64,000 bases of DNA, taken from contig NC_060254.1 in the NCBI RefSeq assembly GCF_921293095.1, positions 5,394,001 to 5,458,000 on the forward strand, in the 5' to 3' direction. Of this stretch, positions 22,420 to 33,835 are shown in pieces. Below the pieces are notes generated by a model. That model saw only the letters and a program-made list of their open reading frames with translations, ran no database searches and was not told the DNA's origin. Source of the DNA: Ischnura elegans (lineage: Eukaryota; Arthropoda; Insecta; Odonata; Coenagrionidae). The position numbers and the translations under genes were made by a program. The first letter of the stretch is position 1. Every line of letters begins with the position of its first letter.

Positions 22420-23945
22420 TTTTATTTATTTATTCATTTGTTTATTAAGTTGTCCACATGCAGCATAGTTGCCATTTCATAGTGGCACAGTATAACAAAC
22501 TTAAAAAGTACAAACATAATTAAACATAATACATTTAAAAAGTAACAATGCCTAGGAAAGAGCGCGGTTTGTAAAGGAGTGGTTTGGAAAGGAGAACGGG
22601 TCAATGTGATCTGGAAGAGAATTTGTGAGGGAAGAGAGGCGGGAGAGGATGGAACGTTTTGTTAGTGACAATCTGGGAATGGGCGAATATATGGAGGAGC
22701 GAATGCGTTCGAGTGAGTCTGCATGGAACTTTAAAGGTTAGATTGGAGACGAGATCGGGACAGTCAACGGGAGGGTTTAGAATGCTATGTATTAGCTTCA
22801 AAACGGATTTGAGGATTAAATTTGGAATATTAGATAAAGTGAGAGTGCAAAACAGTATCAGCGGGCATATTACGAAGATTAGGGACTCTGTGCTTAACTA
22901 TATTGGTGAAAAAATTTGTCACGCTTTTAAGAGCCAGAATATTGGATGGGGCTGAGATGGTCCAAATTCGGGAGCAATACATTATAACGGGAATGGCAAT
23001 AGTTGAAAAATGTGCGCGTAATGCTATCGTGTCTGTAATTTCTGAGAAGCGGTAGAGGAGGCCAAGGAGAGACATAACTTTGTTTTTAATTTTTCTAATA
23101 TGCTCACAGTAATTTCATTTTTGATCCATTAAAACACCTAAGTCTTTGATGGTGGAGACTCGCCTGAAGGAAAGGGAGTTTAAACTGTACCTGAAATCAT
23201 AAGGGGACTTTTTTAGCGAAATGGAAATTATGTTGCATTTATTAGCGTTTAGACGGAGTTTCCAGGTGTTGCACCACTCTGATACCTTGTTCAATGCATC
23301 CTGTAGGTTATGGCAGCGTACGACGTTGTTAATTTGCTTAAACATTTTGCTAGCATCAGCGCAAAAAAGGTTCTGGGCTTGAGAGGGAGGCCAGGTCGTC
23401 AATGAAAAGATTAAATAAATATGGCCCGAGAACACTTCCCTGTGGTACTCCGGATGTTGTGGGTGACCATTGGGATGAGCAGCCAGGAAGTATTACACGC
23501 TGGTATCTACTGTTGAGGAAAGAGTCTACTAGGTTTAGAAAATTTCCATGCAGGTTAAAGCGATGAGAGAGTTTGTGAAGGAGAAGAGAGTGGTCTAGAG
23601 AATCGAAGGCTTTCGATAAATCTAAGAATATTGCGTCAAGATGAGCTATATTGGAGATGGAAACGACTGCATGATGCTGAAAAAGAGCTAAGTTGGTCAG
23701 GCAGGAGCGTCCCGGAAGGAATCCATGCTGATTATTTGATAAAAAAGGAGAAGTGAAGTAGTAGAGCCTGTTGAGAATAATCCTTTCAAAAACTGAAGAC
23801 AGTATCGGAAGTAACGATATGGGGCGGTAGTTTGAGATTTCATCTTTAGGGCCATTTTTATGCATGGGAATGATGTTGGAATTTTCCATTGGGAGGGGAA
23901 GGTGCCAAGGGAAAAGCAACGGTTCAGTAGGAGGATGAAATAGTT
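22420..23945 (-). mobile_element. Jockey/CR1-like LINE, reverse transcriptase to 3' end (family C)
   Basis: The minus strand encodes most of a reverse transcriptase: [10 protein letters not shown], then [13 protein letters not shown] (first catalytic aspartate present), then [10 protein letters not shown]. It then shifts frame (overlap of 23,356-23,919 with 23,115-23,435). The next block has CADASK where the active site should read A-D-D, so one of the two essential aspartates is lost. The C-terminal region follows (MSLLGLLYRFSEI, then IPVIMYCSRIW) and ends near 22,600. The 3' end at about 22,420-22,450 is an AAATAAATA-type tail. The endonuclease half is missing. The copy is dead by frameshift and active-site change; a related 3' part is at 43,159-44,010. 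Confidence 0.9.
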
Positions 23946-26321
23946 ATAAAATATACAGTGATAACAGAATAATAGATTCGCTCAGGCGGTGTGTAATCAT
24001 GCATCGCCCCATGCGATGCAACTCGAGACTTCAAAACAAATACACCAATGCTGTAATCTGCCAACGGCAATCAATCAAATTAAGTCCATCCATGATACGT
24101 TAGACTCAAAGAAAGGGTTCACTGTGAAGAAAGAAAAGTATGATCGAATAACTGATCGTCATTTTTTGGGCCATCGGAAAGCCACCATTGGCCTGTGCTC
24201 ATCAGCACCTCATTGATTGGTGTCGTCTAACATCTTAACTATCCCTCTTTCTGTACATATTTTATTGCGACTATCAATAGCTTCGAATTTGCCTGTTAGC
24301 ATTCCCTAGGGTGTTTGGCACGGGGTGAAGAATCTTCATTAGGACCCGCTAAGGCACACCAGCATCAGTGCGAGAGACGCAGTGAAGCGAAAACAGAGAA
24401 GGGGATCCCACTCCTCCCACTGTTGCCACCACAACGGTGTCCCCCCCCCCCCCCACACACATCGCACATTTTACTTTCTTTCGTGTGTCCTTTAAAAATT
24501 ACGCTATCATCTTGAAATGTATGTGTTACATAGATTGGACCCTAGACAACATTTCAATATTTATGAAATATAATTGTTTTAGGTGCATCCACCGCATTTT
24601 ATTTATCTTCCAACTCTGTAGTTTTTGAGGTTTTGTTCAACTTAAAAAAATGATAAAATGACGAAATTAAAATTCGGTCAAAGTTGGAAGATGATGTCAT
24701 TCTTCCATTAATTATGCATGCATTGAGTCAATTCCCTAATGAATGAATCTTTTACATTAAATTAATCGTTGACTTAAGGTAGGAGTATGGCTAAAATACT
24801 AAAGAAAAGGTAAATTAAGGAAGATTTTGCATCTTGCGAAAAACTGAATTAAAACTCTCGAATTTAAAAAAGGTAAATGTTGACCATAGTTCAATCCGTA
24901 CAACATGTAAATTTAAAGATTATAGGATAAGTTTCAAGTGAGTAATCTGTTTCCAGTAAGACCTGTCGTACGAAGGTACGTACGAGTGTGTCCTAAAAGC
25001 CTTTGAAGTTTAAATTGCCATATTGCAGTCATCTGTGGAGGCTCGACGCGTGCGAGTGGACAGCGATCGAGAGGAGAGCACGAATCGATTGATTGTATCG
25101 TTTCGATCGATTGGCGAAGTGGAGGCAGTTGAAATTTGAACGCAAGAGTCGATGGCACTGAAAATCCCTTCACTTGGGCACGCGGACGAAGAACATAATA
25201 GTCATAGGGTTCAGTTCATTGCACTTATCAATGGTGAGCCAAAATTTAAATTTCTCGTTAAGAAGAGCAGATGAGAACATTTCACTTTCGCCATCGTCGT
25301 TTATTTTGTTTTTCTCCTTGGGCATTCGCGAGCCGTGTTGTCGTCACTCATTGGGACTCTTCTGAGTCGATAATAGTTGCTATTTGGGCCGCTATCATAG
25401 CAGTCAATTGAGACGCATTGAATCAGCTGCATCGGCTCAAAGTGGATCGCTCGAAATCAGCAAAAGGTCCCTCCATCCGAGGGTGCCAATAAGCACAATG
25501 TAATTCATAATAATAATTACACACACTGAAGGCACAGACGCATATCTCAAATGTTCTTTAGACACGACGTCCAATCGTCTCTCGAATAGAGCAGAATGAC
25601 TTAAGACGTACACGACGACGGATCGGAAGACAGAGCAGGAAGAGCCATTTATTAAAATCACAATCGACGAAAAATAAATTAAGATTGGCGAGCATTGCGA
25701 ATGACTCCGTTTCTGACTATCCTCAGCCACCCCGCCGGATTCCGCTCTTTGAAACGAGACCATTTCCATTTCGCTGCAAGATTCTTTAACAAGGAAACGA
25801 CAGGAGCTGCCGCTGTTAGATTCTCTCTGCTGGTATGTTTCGTGATGTCAGTGAGGCTTCAATGATGACAGCAGATCAGTAGTTCTCGCTGACGGCATTC
25901 GGTATGTGTAGTCACAGAACAATGATGAAGAACAAGTGAACAGCGACCTGAATGTCTAAGTAGAACGTGTAAGTGGAAATGTGGAGAGTGTGCAAATACA
26001 CTTTCATTCGTGTTCTCTTATTTTTATTGTATTTTCTCCGCTCTTTTCTTTTTCTTCCTCTCATTCTTCATGAGCATTGTCTGGTCTGTGTATCTTCGCG
26101 GTAAACACTTTGCGCTATTTTGCCATACATAGAAATACTACACTAATTTCTAACCGTTGGCAAAATTCGTATTTCTTTGTGAGTGTATTTGTGTCTCGAA
26201 TTGCATGGAGAAATCGGTGCTAGATGTGAGCTCACCCCATTCACATGAATGTGCACATATTCTGTTCATTGTTAGTGTTTGAGTATTTTTAATTGCCCTG
26301 TAGGGGTCATGTGAGGACGAT
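23946..26321. other. No recognised gene; LINE tail scrap and C run
   Basis: AGGGTGTTTGGCACGGGGTG at 24,304-24,340 is an inverted scrap of the family L tail. A C run of about 17 lies at 24,439-24,456. The rest holds only short frames with no recognisable protein. Confidence 0.45.
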
Positions 26322-26393
26322 TCCATGCTGGCGATAGATCACCCCCTGCTGAACACCCTGGATGGAGCTCGCCAGGTATTATGTAGATGTGGA
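26322..26393 (+). mobile_element. Orphan LINE tail (family L)
   Basis: CCATGCTGGCGATAGATCAC, CACCCTGGATGGAGCTCGCC and TATTATGTAGATGTGGA form the LINE 3' tail with no coding part in front. Confidence 0.8.
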
Positions 26394-28561
26394 ATGATAG
26401 AGTCTGTTCCCCCCTCCCCCTCAGCAACATTGTGTGGAGGCGAGAGATGGAGTGGAGAGACCCCTGGTGGAGATAAGCAGCACCATAGAGTGGGCTGGCA
26501 GGTGTGGTGCTGGTGTCCGGTGTGCTGAGGCGTCGCTGGCAGAGAAGAAGGGGATGATGCTGAGAGATTAAGTGCGGGTGAAGAAGACGCCAAATATGAG
26601 ACGGGATTTTTTTGTCTTCAAACTCAAGGACAGCGCTCAGGATGCCTTGCTCCCCCTCGACGCGCGGATTTGGTGGAGAGACTTTTAATTTGGATAAAAA
26701 AGAGGAAGAGAGAGAGAGGTGCTATTTCTCACTCGTCTCCCCACTCCTCGAATAGAGGGCATTGAATACTGGATCCTGCGCACAATACTTTAATCCGTAA
26801 ACAATAGATAGGAAAGCTGCGCCATCACTGAGAAACTGCCACGAAAGAACAGAGGGAGTGGAACAAATTTTATAACAGGCAGGTAGGGAGGGAGCCGCTA
26901 CAGACTCGTAGGCTACATATAAGGCCCTGATTACATGATCAATTACACAGGCCAACTATGAAAAAACTTTTGCTGAAAATGCCTTATTCTTATGTTTTTA
27001 AAGTTGCTGAATCCAAATATGATGGTTTTAAAGTTGTATCACCCACCATTTATTCACATTTTACAGTTAAATTTATGAAATCGAGCAATATTTTTAGAAT
27101 TTAACAGCTTTTTTATAGTTATAATAAAATTGGAAAAGTAGGTCTAATGAACGAAGATAATGGGGATTACTGTTGGTACTTCACCGAGAAGTTCGGTAAG
27201 CGATTCATCGCAGAAAAAGCTACACAAGAAGCTTCAAGGAAAAAAGGGAAAGAAAATGTAGACCAATTCCAGTTTTCAAGTGAACCCTGTATTATCACGC
27301 TGTAGTAATATAAATAGTAAATGTTTAGTAAATATAAACAATTTTATCACGATGTAGTGAACAGTAAATACAAACAATTTTATGATGTAACACAGTGTTT
27401 CATTGATTTCCCTGTATACCGTATAGGGGTATTATACTAAATATTAAATACATATTGCTTGGAAACTATCGGTGATACAAAATAACTAGGCCAGGTTTGG
27501 ATTCGGCACATAAAAATCTATAAAAATCAGCTATTAAAATAAAAAAGTTTTCAAACAAAATTTTTTGTTGGCCTGTGTTATTTATGAGCCAAAGAGAACA
27601 CGATTTTAGATGATCAGTACGTTCGCAAAAAGGTATATATTTGTTCTTTCTTTCCAATTAGATTTTCTTTTAATTTGACACTAGGCCTCATCTTACCCTT
27701 TACTAAATAGATTAACTCGGTACATATGAAGAGTTAGCCGTATTCACATCTACTTCTGCGCCATTTTCTAGGAACTAACCGTCTCTTATTTCGTTGTTTT
27801 TACATCTTTTATCCATTGGGAGTGGCACTTAGTTACTGCATTCGGTCGGACTAATAAAATCATTGCGGGAAAGCAAATTATATTTTTCTAATGCTCAGGA
27901 CCTCCACAAAGGAACGGCGGAAGTTGTCCATAAGAAGTTTTCTATCCATTCCCCGCTGGCAAAAAAATATATATTGGTTGCAAGGCTTGCACAAAAAATT
28001 GCGGCAACGTATCGTAAATTTCAAGAGGGTAAAATTTCCATGGCTTTATTGCATCGAAACGAATACCTTCCCGTGCAAGGAAAATGTCCATCTCCTCCCT
28101 CTGAAGCTCTGTCGGAGAGATACCATCGAACTGTAAGACCTGCCGTGTGTTGTTTTTTTTATGATCTCGAACAACGCCAGCAGGAAAAGGTGCTGCCTCT
28201 ATCCATTTAAGATTTCACTGTTTTTTTTGTTGGCCACAAAAGACTGTGGAAGGGCGAGGTGAAATGCGATGGCGGCCATCGTCTGCTTCTACTTCGTGAG
28301 AAGGCTAAAAATGCTTGCTCGTGGGTCTTCATCTGTTTCCCCCCACCTCCGCTGGAATAAACCTAATCTCCGAGAGTTGACGTCTCGCTTTTAACACATC
28401 GTCAGGGTCATCCGGCCGCTACCACCAAACTCTTGTTCCCCCCCCCCCCTTTCCCGCTGTTGGCCGAATTAAGCGTGTGTACCCCAAGAAAAAGGGCTCC
28501 AGCCGAAACACCTTCCTCGTAAGGAAGCTTAACTATTACAATTAGAACGTAGAATTACAAT
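26394..28561. other. No recognised gene
   Basis: It contains a small direct repeat near 27,320-27,385 (CAATTTTATCACGATGTAG and CAATTTTATGATGTAAC), a C run at about 28,438-28,451 and an unrecognised 115-codon plus frame (27,863-28,210) that overlaps another open frame in the same strand. None of these supports a gene. Confidence 0.4.
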
Positions 28562-28757
28562 TTGCAGGCAGTGCTACGTTTCCTTCACGTTCACATTGAA
28601 AAAAAAACCTTTGCGCTTCATATTAAAGAATTCCTTGATGGAATTAGGTCTGGAGTAGTTAGTGTCGCATTCGGAACCCCACAAGGATCCGTAATAGGCC
28701 CCCTTTTGTTCCTTAGGCATGCTATTGACATATGCTCCCGAATGAGCGGTAAAATTT
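28562..28757 (+). mobile_element. Reverse transcriptase fragment of family L LINE
   Basis: A 65-codon frame carries FLDGIRSGV and GTPQGSVIGPLLFL, the conserved block just before the catalytic Y/F-A-D-D of non-LTR reverse transcriptases, then ends at a stop after SGKI. Both ends are truncated. It most resembles the reverse transcriptase at 40,660-40,984. Confidence 0.85.
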
Positions 28758-28802
28758 GATTATATTCTACCACAGATTATTATTATTAGAATATTCTACC
28801 GA

Positions 28803-30700
28803 TTAAGGTAGGTTTGCATGGAGTACTAAAGAAGTGCTCTGGGAGCCTTCCTTTCCTTCCATTACCGCCTTCTTCAATTCACTATAAGGCCTACTCCCCT
28901 TCAATCTATCCAAAAATCCTACTCTTTTCCTTCCCCTCCCTCGTTTCCCTAACATTCTACCCTCCAACACCTTTTTCAACATCCCCTCCCCGCTGAGTAC
29001 TCCCTCCATCCATACCTTCTCTCTCCTCCGTATCTCATCCAAAAGCTGCCTCTCCTCACCCACCATATCCAGCACTTCGTTGTTCCTTTTCCTCTCCGTC
29101 CATTTTACCCTCTCCATTCTTCTCCATACCCACATCTCGAATGCCTCCAATCTTCTCTCGTCTTCTTTCCTCAGTGTCCATGTTTCGGCACCATAGAGAG
29201 CTACACTCCAAATCAAACTCTTCACTAACCTTTTCTTTAAACTCTAACATAACGATCCTCTAACAAGCTCCTTCCTGTTCATGAACGCCTCCTTTGCTAG
29301 TGCAATTCGCTTCCTGATGTCTTTGCTACTGTGTCCATTTTCCTCTAATGTGCTGCCCAAATAGTTAAACTGCTCTACCTGTTCAAGTGTTTCCCCAACT
29401 ACTTTGATCTTGAGTCTCACATTCCTCGCTCACGATACTTTACAAAACCGCATTACCTTAGTCTTCTTGTGATTAATACTCATCCCATACTCCTCGCACC
29501 GCTCGTATAACGCATCCACTAGAGCCTGTAATCCCCTCGCTGACTGGCTAATCAGCGCCTGATCATCCGCGAACCTTACCGATTTCAACATCATTCCTCC
29601 CACTTTCACTCCAGCTTCCAACTCGTCCCACGCTTCTCTTACCATCTCCTCAGCGTATACGTTAAAAAGCATCGGCGATAGAGGACAGCATTGCCTTACA
29701 CCTCGGCCAATGCTTGCCCACCCAGATTCCTCGCCCGCTACCCTCACTTGCGCAGTCTGGGCCATATAAAGATTACGAATCAGTCGTCTATCCTTCCAAT
29801 CTACACCTATTCTCATGAGAATATCCATCAGCTTAACCCAGTTCACCCTATCAAATGCTTTCTCAAAGTCCACGAAACAGGCATATACGTCTTGGTCATA
29901 TTCTAGGTTCCTCTCGACGAGGGACCTCGTTACTGCTATTGCATCACGAGTTGATTTCCCTTTTCTGAAACCAAATTGATCTTCGCCCAAATACTCGTTT
30001 GCCCTTGCCTCCATTCATCTGTTCAATATCCTCAGTACCACCTTCGCCGCATGCGATATTAGGCTGATAGTTCTATAATCTCCGCATTCCACAGCTTTCT
30101 TCTTTTTCGGAAGCGGAATTAGAACCGTCTTCACGAAATCTTCCGGCCAACATCCCTCCTCATAGATGCTGCGAACTAGTTCGAAAAACCTTTTCTTACT
30201 ATCCTTCCCTAGATTCTTCAGAAGCTCACACGGGATATTGTCAACTCCTACTGCTTTCCTAGCCTTCATATCACGAAGTGCTCTCTCTATTTCCGAATCT
30301 AATATCCCCGGCCTAAGATTGTCCTCCTCCACGGCACTCTCATCCTCTAAACTCAATCTCTCCGGCCTGTTTCTTCCGTCATACAGATCCTCCACGTATT
30401 CCTTCCATCTACTCTGTACCTCTTCTCGCTCGGTTAGCACTCTCCCATCTTTAGCCTTCATTTTAATCATGGCTTGTCCTCTTTTGCCGCACGATAGTGA
30501 CTTAACTTTGGCGTACAACGCGCCTACTTCTCCCTCCTTCTGGAACTTTTCCATTTCCTCACACTGTATTTTCCACCAAGCCTCCCTTGCCCTCTTATTT
30601 TCACGACGTAATCGATTATCCTATCTATATACAGCCCTCGTGGTGACTGACTCACTGATGGATACAAATTCCCGACCACTTCTAGAAGTGCTGGAGAGCT
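28803..30700 (-). mobile_element. RTE-like LINE, nearly complete reverse transcriptase (family D)
   Basis: Read on the minus strand one frame runs from about 30,700 to 28,803 with only four stops. In order: linker and template-binding region (NKRAREAWWKIQ), VLIPLPKKKKAVECGDYR, reverse transcriptase A motif CFVDFEKAFDRVNW, GVRQCCPLSPMLFNVY, and the catalytic SVRFADDQALI. The C-terminal region has YGAETWTLRKEDERR and FEMWVWRRMERVKW. Both catalytic aspartates of FADD are kept. The stops are at 30,620 (TAG), 30,015-30,017 (TGA), 29,430-29,432 (TGA) and 29,244-29,246 (TAG); the two TGA codons fit CGA to TGA changes. The endonuclease domain is missing: homology ends near 30,700 at the anomalous block. 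Plus-strand frames within it are shadows. Confidence 0.9.
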
Positions 30701-31340
30701 GAAATTTGGCACGCGTGCGGGGAACCCGAAATGATCCGGAGGAAAAATCCGAAAACCGGAAGTTTCCACCACGTGTCGTCGCTAGGACGACAAAATGGCC
30801 GAAATCGCGCTTTTCCGGGGACCGTCTTTCGGTTTTTATTTTACTGCGCGCGAATTATGCGTGACACACGGGTCGTTTATGCTTTTTTTGAAAGCTGATA
30901 AACGTGGGCACGTAATAAAGTAAATTTATTAGTTTCCATTTGAGAAAATTGCAGCCAAAATGGCGTCCAAAAATTGATTTTTCGAATAAAATTTCATAAC
31001 TTCCGCTCCATTCGAGTTTATTTAAGGTGTAGGGTAACGAAAATGATTATTATATATGCTTTTAACATTGTCTACGAAATGTAGGCAACAATTTTCTTTC
31101 GTCGTTCTTGGTTACTCAGAAAAAAAAAAAAATATTTCGAAAATCACCGAAAATTACGATTTCCAAAAGATTAACACAAGATTTTGTCAACTTTAACCTT
31201 ACCGATTTCTTTCAAACCTTGTAGTTACATACAACTTTGCATTGTCTTTCAGAAAACATGAATTTTTAATAAATGATTCAACGCATTTAACCGCGAAAAA
31301 ATAAAAATGGGAGGTACTACTCACTTTTTCCAGGGACTAG
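30700..31340. other. Left part of anomalous block, uncharacterised
   Basis: Begins GCTGAAATTTGGCAC and carries GACGACAAAATGGCC and AAAATGGCGTCCAAAAATTG strings, mixing A/T homopolymers with CG-rich words. No protein frame. It is unlike the surrounding DNA in word use and leads directly into the tandem repeat that follows. Confidence 0.4.
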
Positions 31341-32120
31341 TTTGCTTTTTATTGTATTACTCTCGAAATATGGATGTCATTAGGCACACTTCTTTTAGTT
31401 ATGACAGTAAATGAATGTGACCATATAGTTTCGTCATCTCTAAACCCCCCGAAACCCCCTAAAAAGTAAAAATTTGCATATAAGTAGCCTTTTCGGGTAT
31501 TTTTCGTCACAATTCCGCCGCTTCCCCAAGCCATATGACACATCGCTACGAAATTGATATGGACGATTGATGACCCCTGGCAGTAAAAACCTATAAACCC
31601 CCGATAAACCCACATATACCCCCAAAAAAATAAAAGTTTGCATATAAGTCTACTTTTTGGGTACTTTTCGTGACTATTTCACCGCCCCCAACGACTCATC
31701 GCCACGAAATTTATGTGAACGGATGGTAACCGCCAGGTGTACAAGCATATAAACCCCCGGTATCCCCCTGAAACCTCCCCTAAGTGTAAAATGTGTCATT
31801 AAGTCTCCTATTTGGGAACTTCTCGCAAACAATACGCCGCACTACCCGTCCCGGAATATTTGGTGAGGGCGGGCCACCGTAAAGTATACGGGAAAAAATA
31901 CCAGAAAACCCCGGATCACCTCCTGGAACCTCGCCGAAAAAAAATTAAAAAATTTTAAGTCGCCTCTCCGAGTAGTTTTCGTCACAATTTAGCCCCTACT
32001 GCTTATTAAAACCCCCGATAACCCCGTGAAATCTCCCCAAAAAATTCCTAATAAATCGCCTCTCTGGGTAAAACAATCGTAAGAATTCCGCCACACATTA
32101 GAACCCCCAAATCGCCCTTG
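31341..32120. repeat. Decaying ~160-bp tandem repeat
   Basis: Five units can be followed. Each begins with C-run words (ACCCCCGATAACCCC type), then GCATATAAGT-like sequence at 31,476, 31,638, 31,794, 31,957 and 32,049, then TTTGGGTATTTTTCGTCACA and CCGCC. The first two units are most alike and later ones shorten and drift; the last is about 95 bases. Glycine-rich minus-strand frames (31,349-31,643) recur only because the DNA repeats. No named satellite recognised. Confidence 0.7.
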
Positions 32121-32149
32121 GTACCCCTCTCCGTGGAGAAGACCATTTA

Positions 32150-32712
32150 TGAAGTATAAGCGGAGCAGCCGCGGGGGGGCTTCTCAAGCCAATGGCGGCG
32201 TAGCCGCCCCACATCGAGGAACGGCGAGGACGTTCTGAGGAGTAACTGGCGCAGGCGAGGGGGACCTTCAGTAACCCTCGGGCGGCGGAGCCGCCCCGAC
32301 GTTCAAGCGGCGCAGCCGCTGTGGGCTCCTCCCACCCCTGGGCGGCGAAGCCGCCCCTTAAACGGTATAACGGTGAAAAAGTTCGGAAATGCCCTCGCCC
32401 TCTGGGCGGCTACGCCGACCCCACACGAGGAACGGCGAAGCCGTTCCGAGTAATTAAGCGGGGTAGCTCCGGAGGGGCACACTAAACCCCTGGGCGGCGA
32501 AGCCGCCTCTGAACGAGGAACGGCGAAGCCGTTCCGAGGAATGAGTGGCGCGCCTCTCTACCCCCCGGCCGGCGAAGCCAGCCCCTAGCCGAGGTGAGAT
32601 TATTCGAACTAAAATTTTTCGAACGACCACAAATGTAGACGGCGAAGCCGGAACCGGGGTTTTTAAGGGGCGTAGCCCCTTAACGAGCGCGCGGAGCGTG
32701 CGAGTTTAGTTA
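32150..32712. repeat. Array of GC-rich mini-hairpins with G-N-A loops
   Basis: About 15 short palindromes lie within 560 bases. Clear ones: GGCGGCGTAGCCGCC (32,194), AACGGCGAGGACGTT (32,220), GGCGGCGGAGCCGCC (32,281), AGCGGCGCAGCCGCT (32,306), GGCGGCGAAGCCGCC (32,341 and 32,493), GGAACGGCGAAGCCGTTCC (32,429 and 32,517) and TAAGGGGCGTAGCCCCTTA (32,664). Stems differ from one to the next, but nearly all close on the same core, GC-GNA-GC. No protein frame, no spacer regularity like a CRISPR array. Confidence 0.9.
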
Positions 32713-33285
32713 TATACACACATAATTACATGTACATATATATCTGTGTATTCTACCGATGCGATGCTGCCATCAAATCGGGAAATTACTGAACGCTATT
32801 CACTTTGAAGTCCTCTCATCGCACTTGCATTAAGTTCATGCGAGGAGCCACGAGTGGGACTAGATCTTAATACGAGCAATTACACGGCAGTACATTTCTA
32901 AGACTAGTACATCCAATTGTCCCCATATGTATGAGGTGTAGGGTAGTAATATAAAGGCGCCGGACGAAGTGATTTACGAGGGACTTCAAACTAATTAAAA
33001 CTTCAAACCTTTCGTTAGATATACATCGATTTTGGAGTATACTCAACAAACCCGTTGTGGCATTGTACTTCAGACCTGTCGCGGGGAATTCTGCTGAAAT
33101 ATGCATTTTAAAATATAAATATTTCAAATAAGAACCATATATTTAGTATCACTTTGTATACATGCTTACAGATGTTAAGGACGCTATTGTAATAGCGTTT
33201 TGAAATGAGTAGCAAATGGTAGGGACAGATAAAGGGAGTATAGTGTAAAATATTAAACTATAAAGGTCTAACTATGGACTTAAGG
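32713..33285. other. No recognised feature
   Basis: A short (AT/AC)-rich stretch follows the hairpin array (32,708-32,745). The rest is ordinary AT-rich DNA. Confidence 0.4.
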
Positions 33286-33293
33286 CCTAAAAC

Positions 33294-33757
33294 TAGGGAT
33301 GGTCGATTCGGATACCTCGGATCCAAATATGCGCGGATATTGCCCTTCATCGGATACATCGGATCCAAAGTCGCGGAAGACATCGGATCTGGATCCGAAA
33401 TTTTAAATAATAGCTTCAGTGAGTGCAACAATACAAATAAGGGTGGAAAGAGTTCCGATTCTATCTTGGAATGCGCCGTCGCATGCGATTCTTGTCCTAC
33501 TCATGAACCGCTTTGCTTGAAAGTTCTCGCAGAGGTTACGTATCAGAATTTTAGCCGTGGAAAAAAAAATCAAAATACGACTGGCGCATAGTGTGATTCT
33601 TCCCAAGATATTGAACAATCATCGGGGGAATCTCAGCGACAGGAATTTGAAAATGCATTTGGATCCGAAAATATCCGATCCGAAAGATCCGGCTCCGAAA
33701 ATCAAGGATCCGATCCGAATCCGGATCCGATAAAAATCCTGGATCCGTCCATCCCTA
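33294..33757. mobile_element. Non-autonomous hAT element (464 bp) with perfect 8-bp TSD
   Basis: CCTAAAAC flanks it at 33,286-33,293 and 33,758-33,765. The ends are inverted repeats, TAGGGATGGtCG and CGtCCATCCCTA. Just inside each end lie clusters of the word GGATCCGA (about 33,310-33,400 and 33,655-33,745), the usual place for transposase-binding sites. A 105-codon plus frame spans the middle (33,274-33,591) but starts outside the element and is not recognisable as transposase. Confidence 0.9.
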
Positions 33758-33835
33758 CCTAAAACCGATTGACTAAACCTAAGGGAAGATATATAGCATA
33801 TTTTAACAAAAGCACATAAGAAATATATTTGCTAG

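Noticed and set aside
22049..22468. 139-codon frame with a hydrophobic N-terminus
   Set aside because: It continues through an inverted LINE tail and into LINE sequence, so it cannot be an intact host gene.
30166..30702. 178-codon plus-strand frame
   Set aside because: It is the antisense of the reverse transcriptase region of the LINE at 28,803-30,700.
31349..31643. Glycine-rich minus-strand frames
   Set aside because: They read through the ~160-bp tandem repeat and recur only because the units recur.
32150..32712. CRISPR array
   Set aside because: No constant repeat of 20-40 bases and no regular spacers; stems differ and spacing is irregular.
30700..32712. Claim that the block is definitely bacterial or viral DNA
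   Set aside because: No protein frame or homology supports a donor; only composition and hairpins suggest it, so it is left as a finding.
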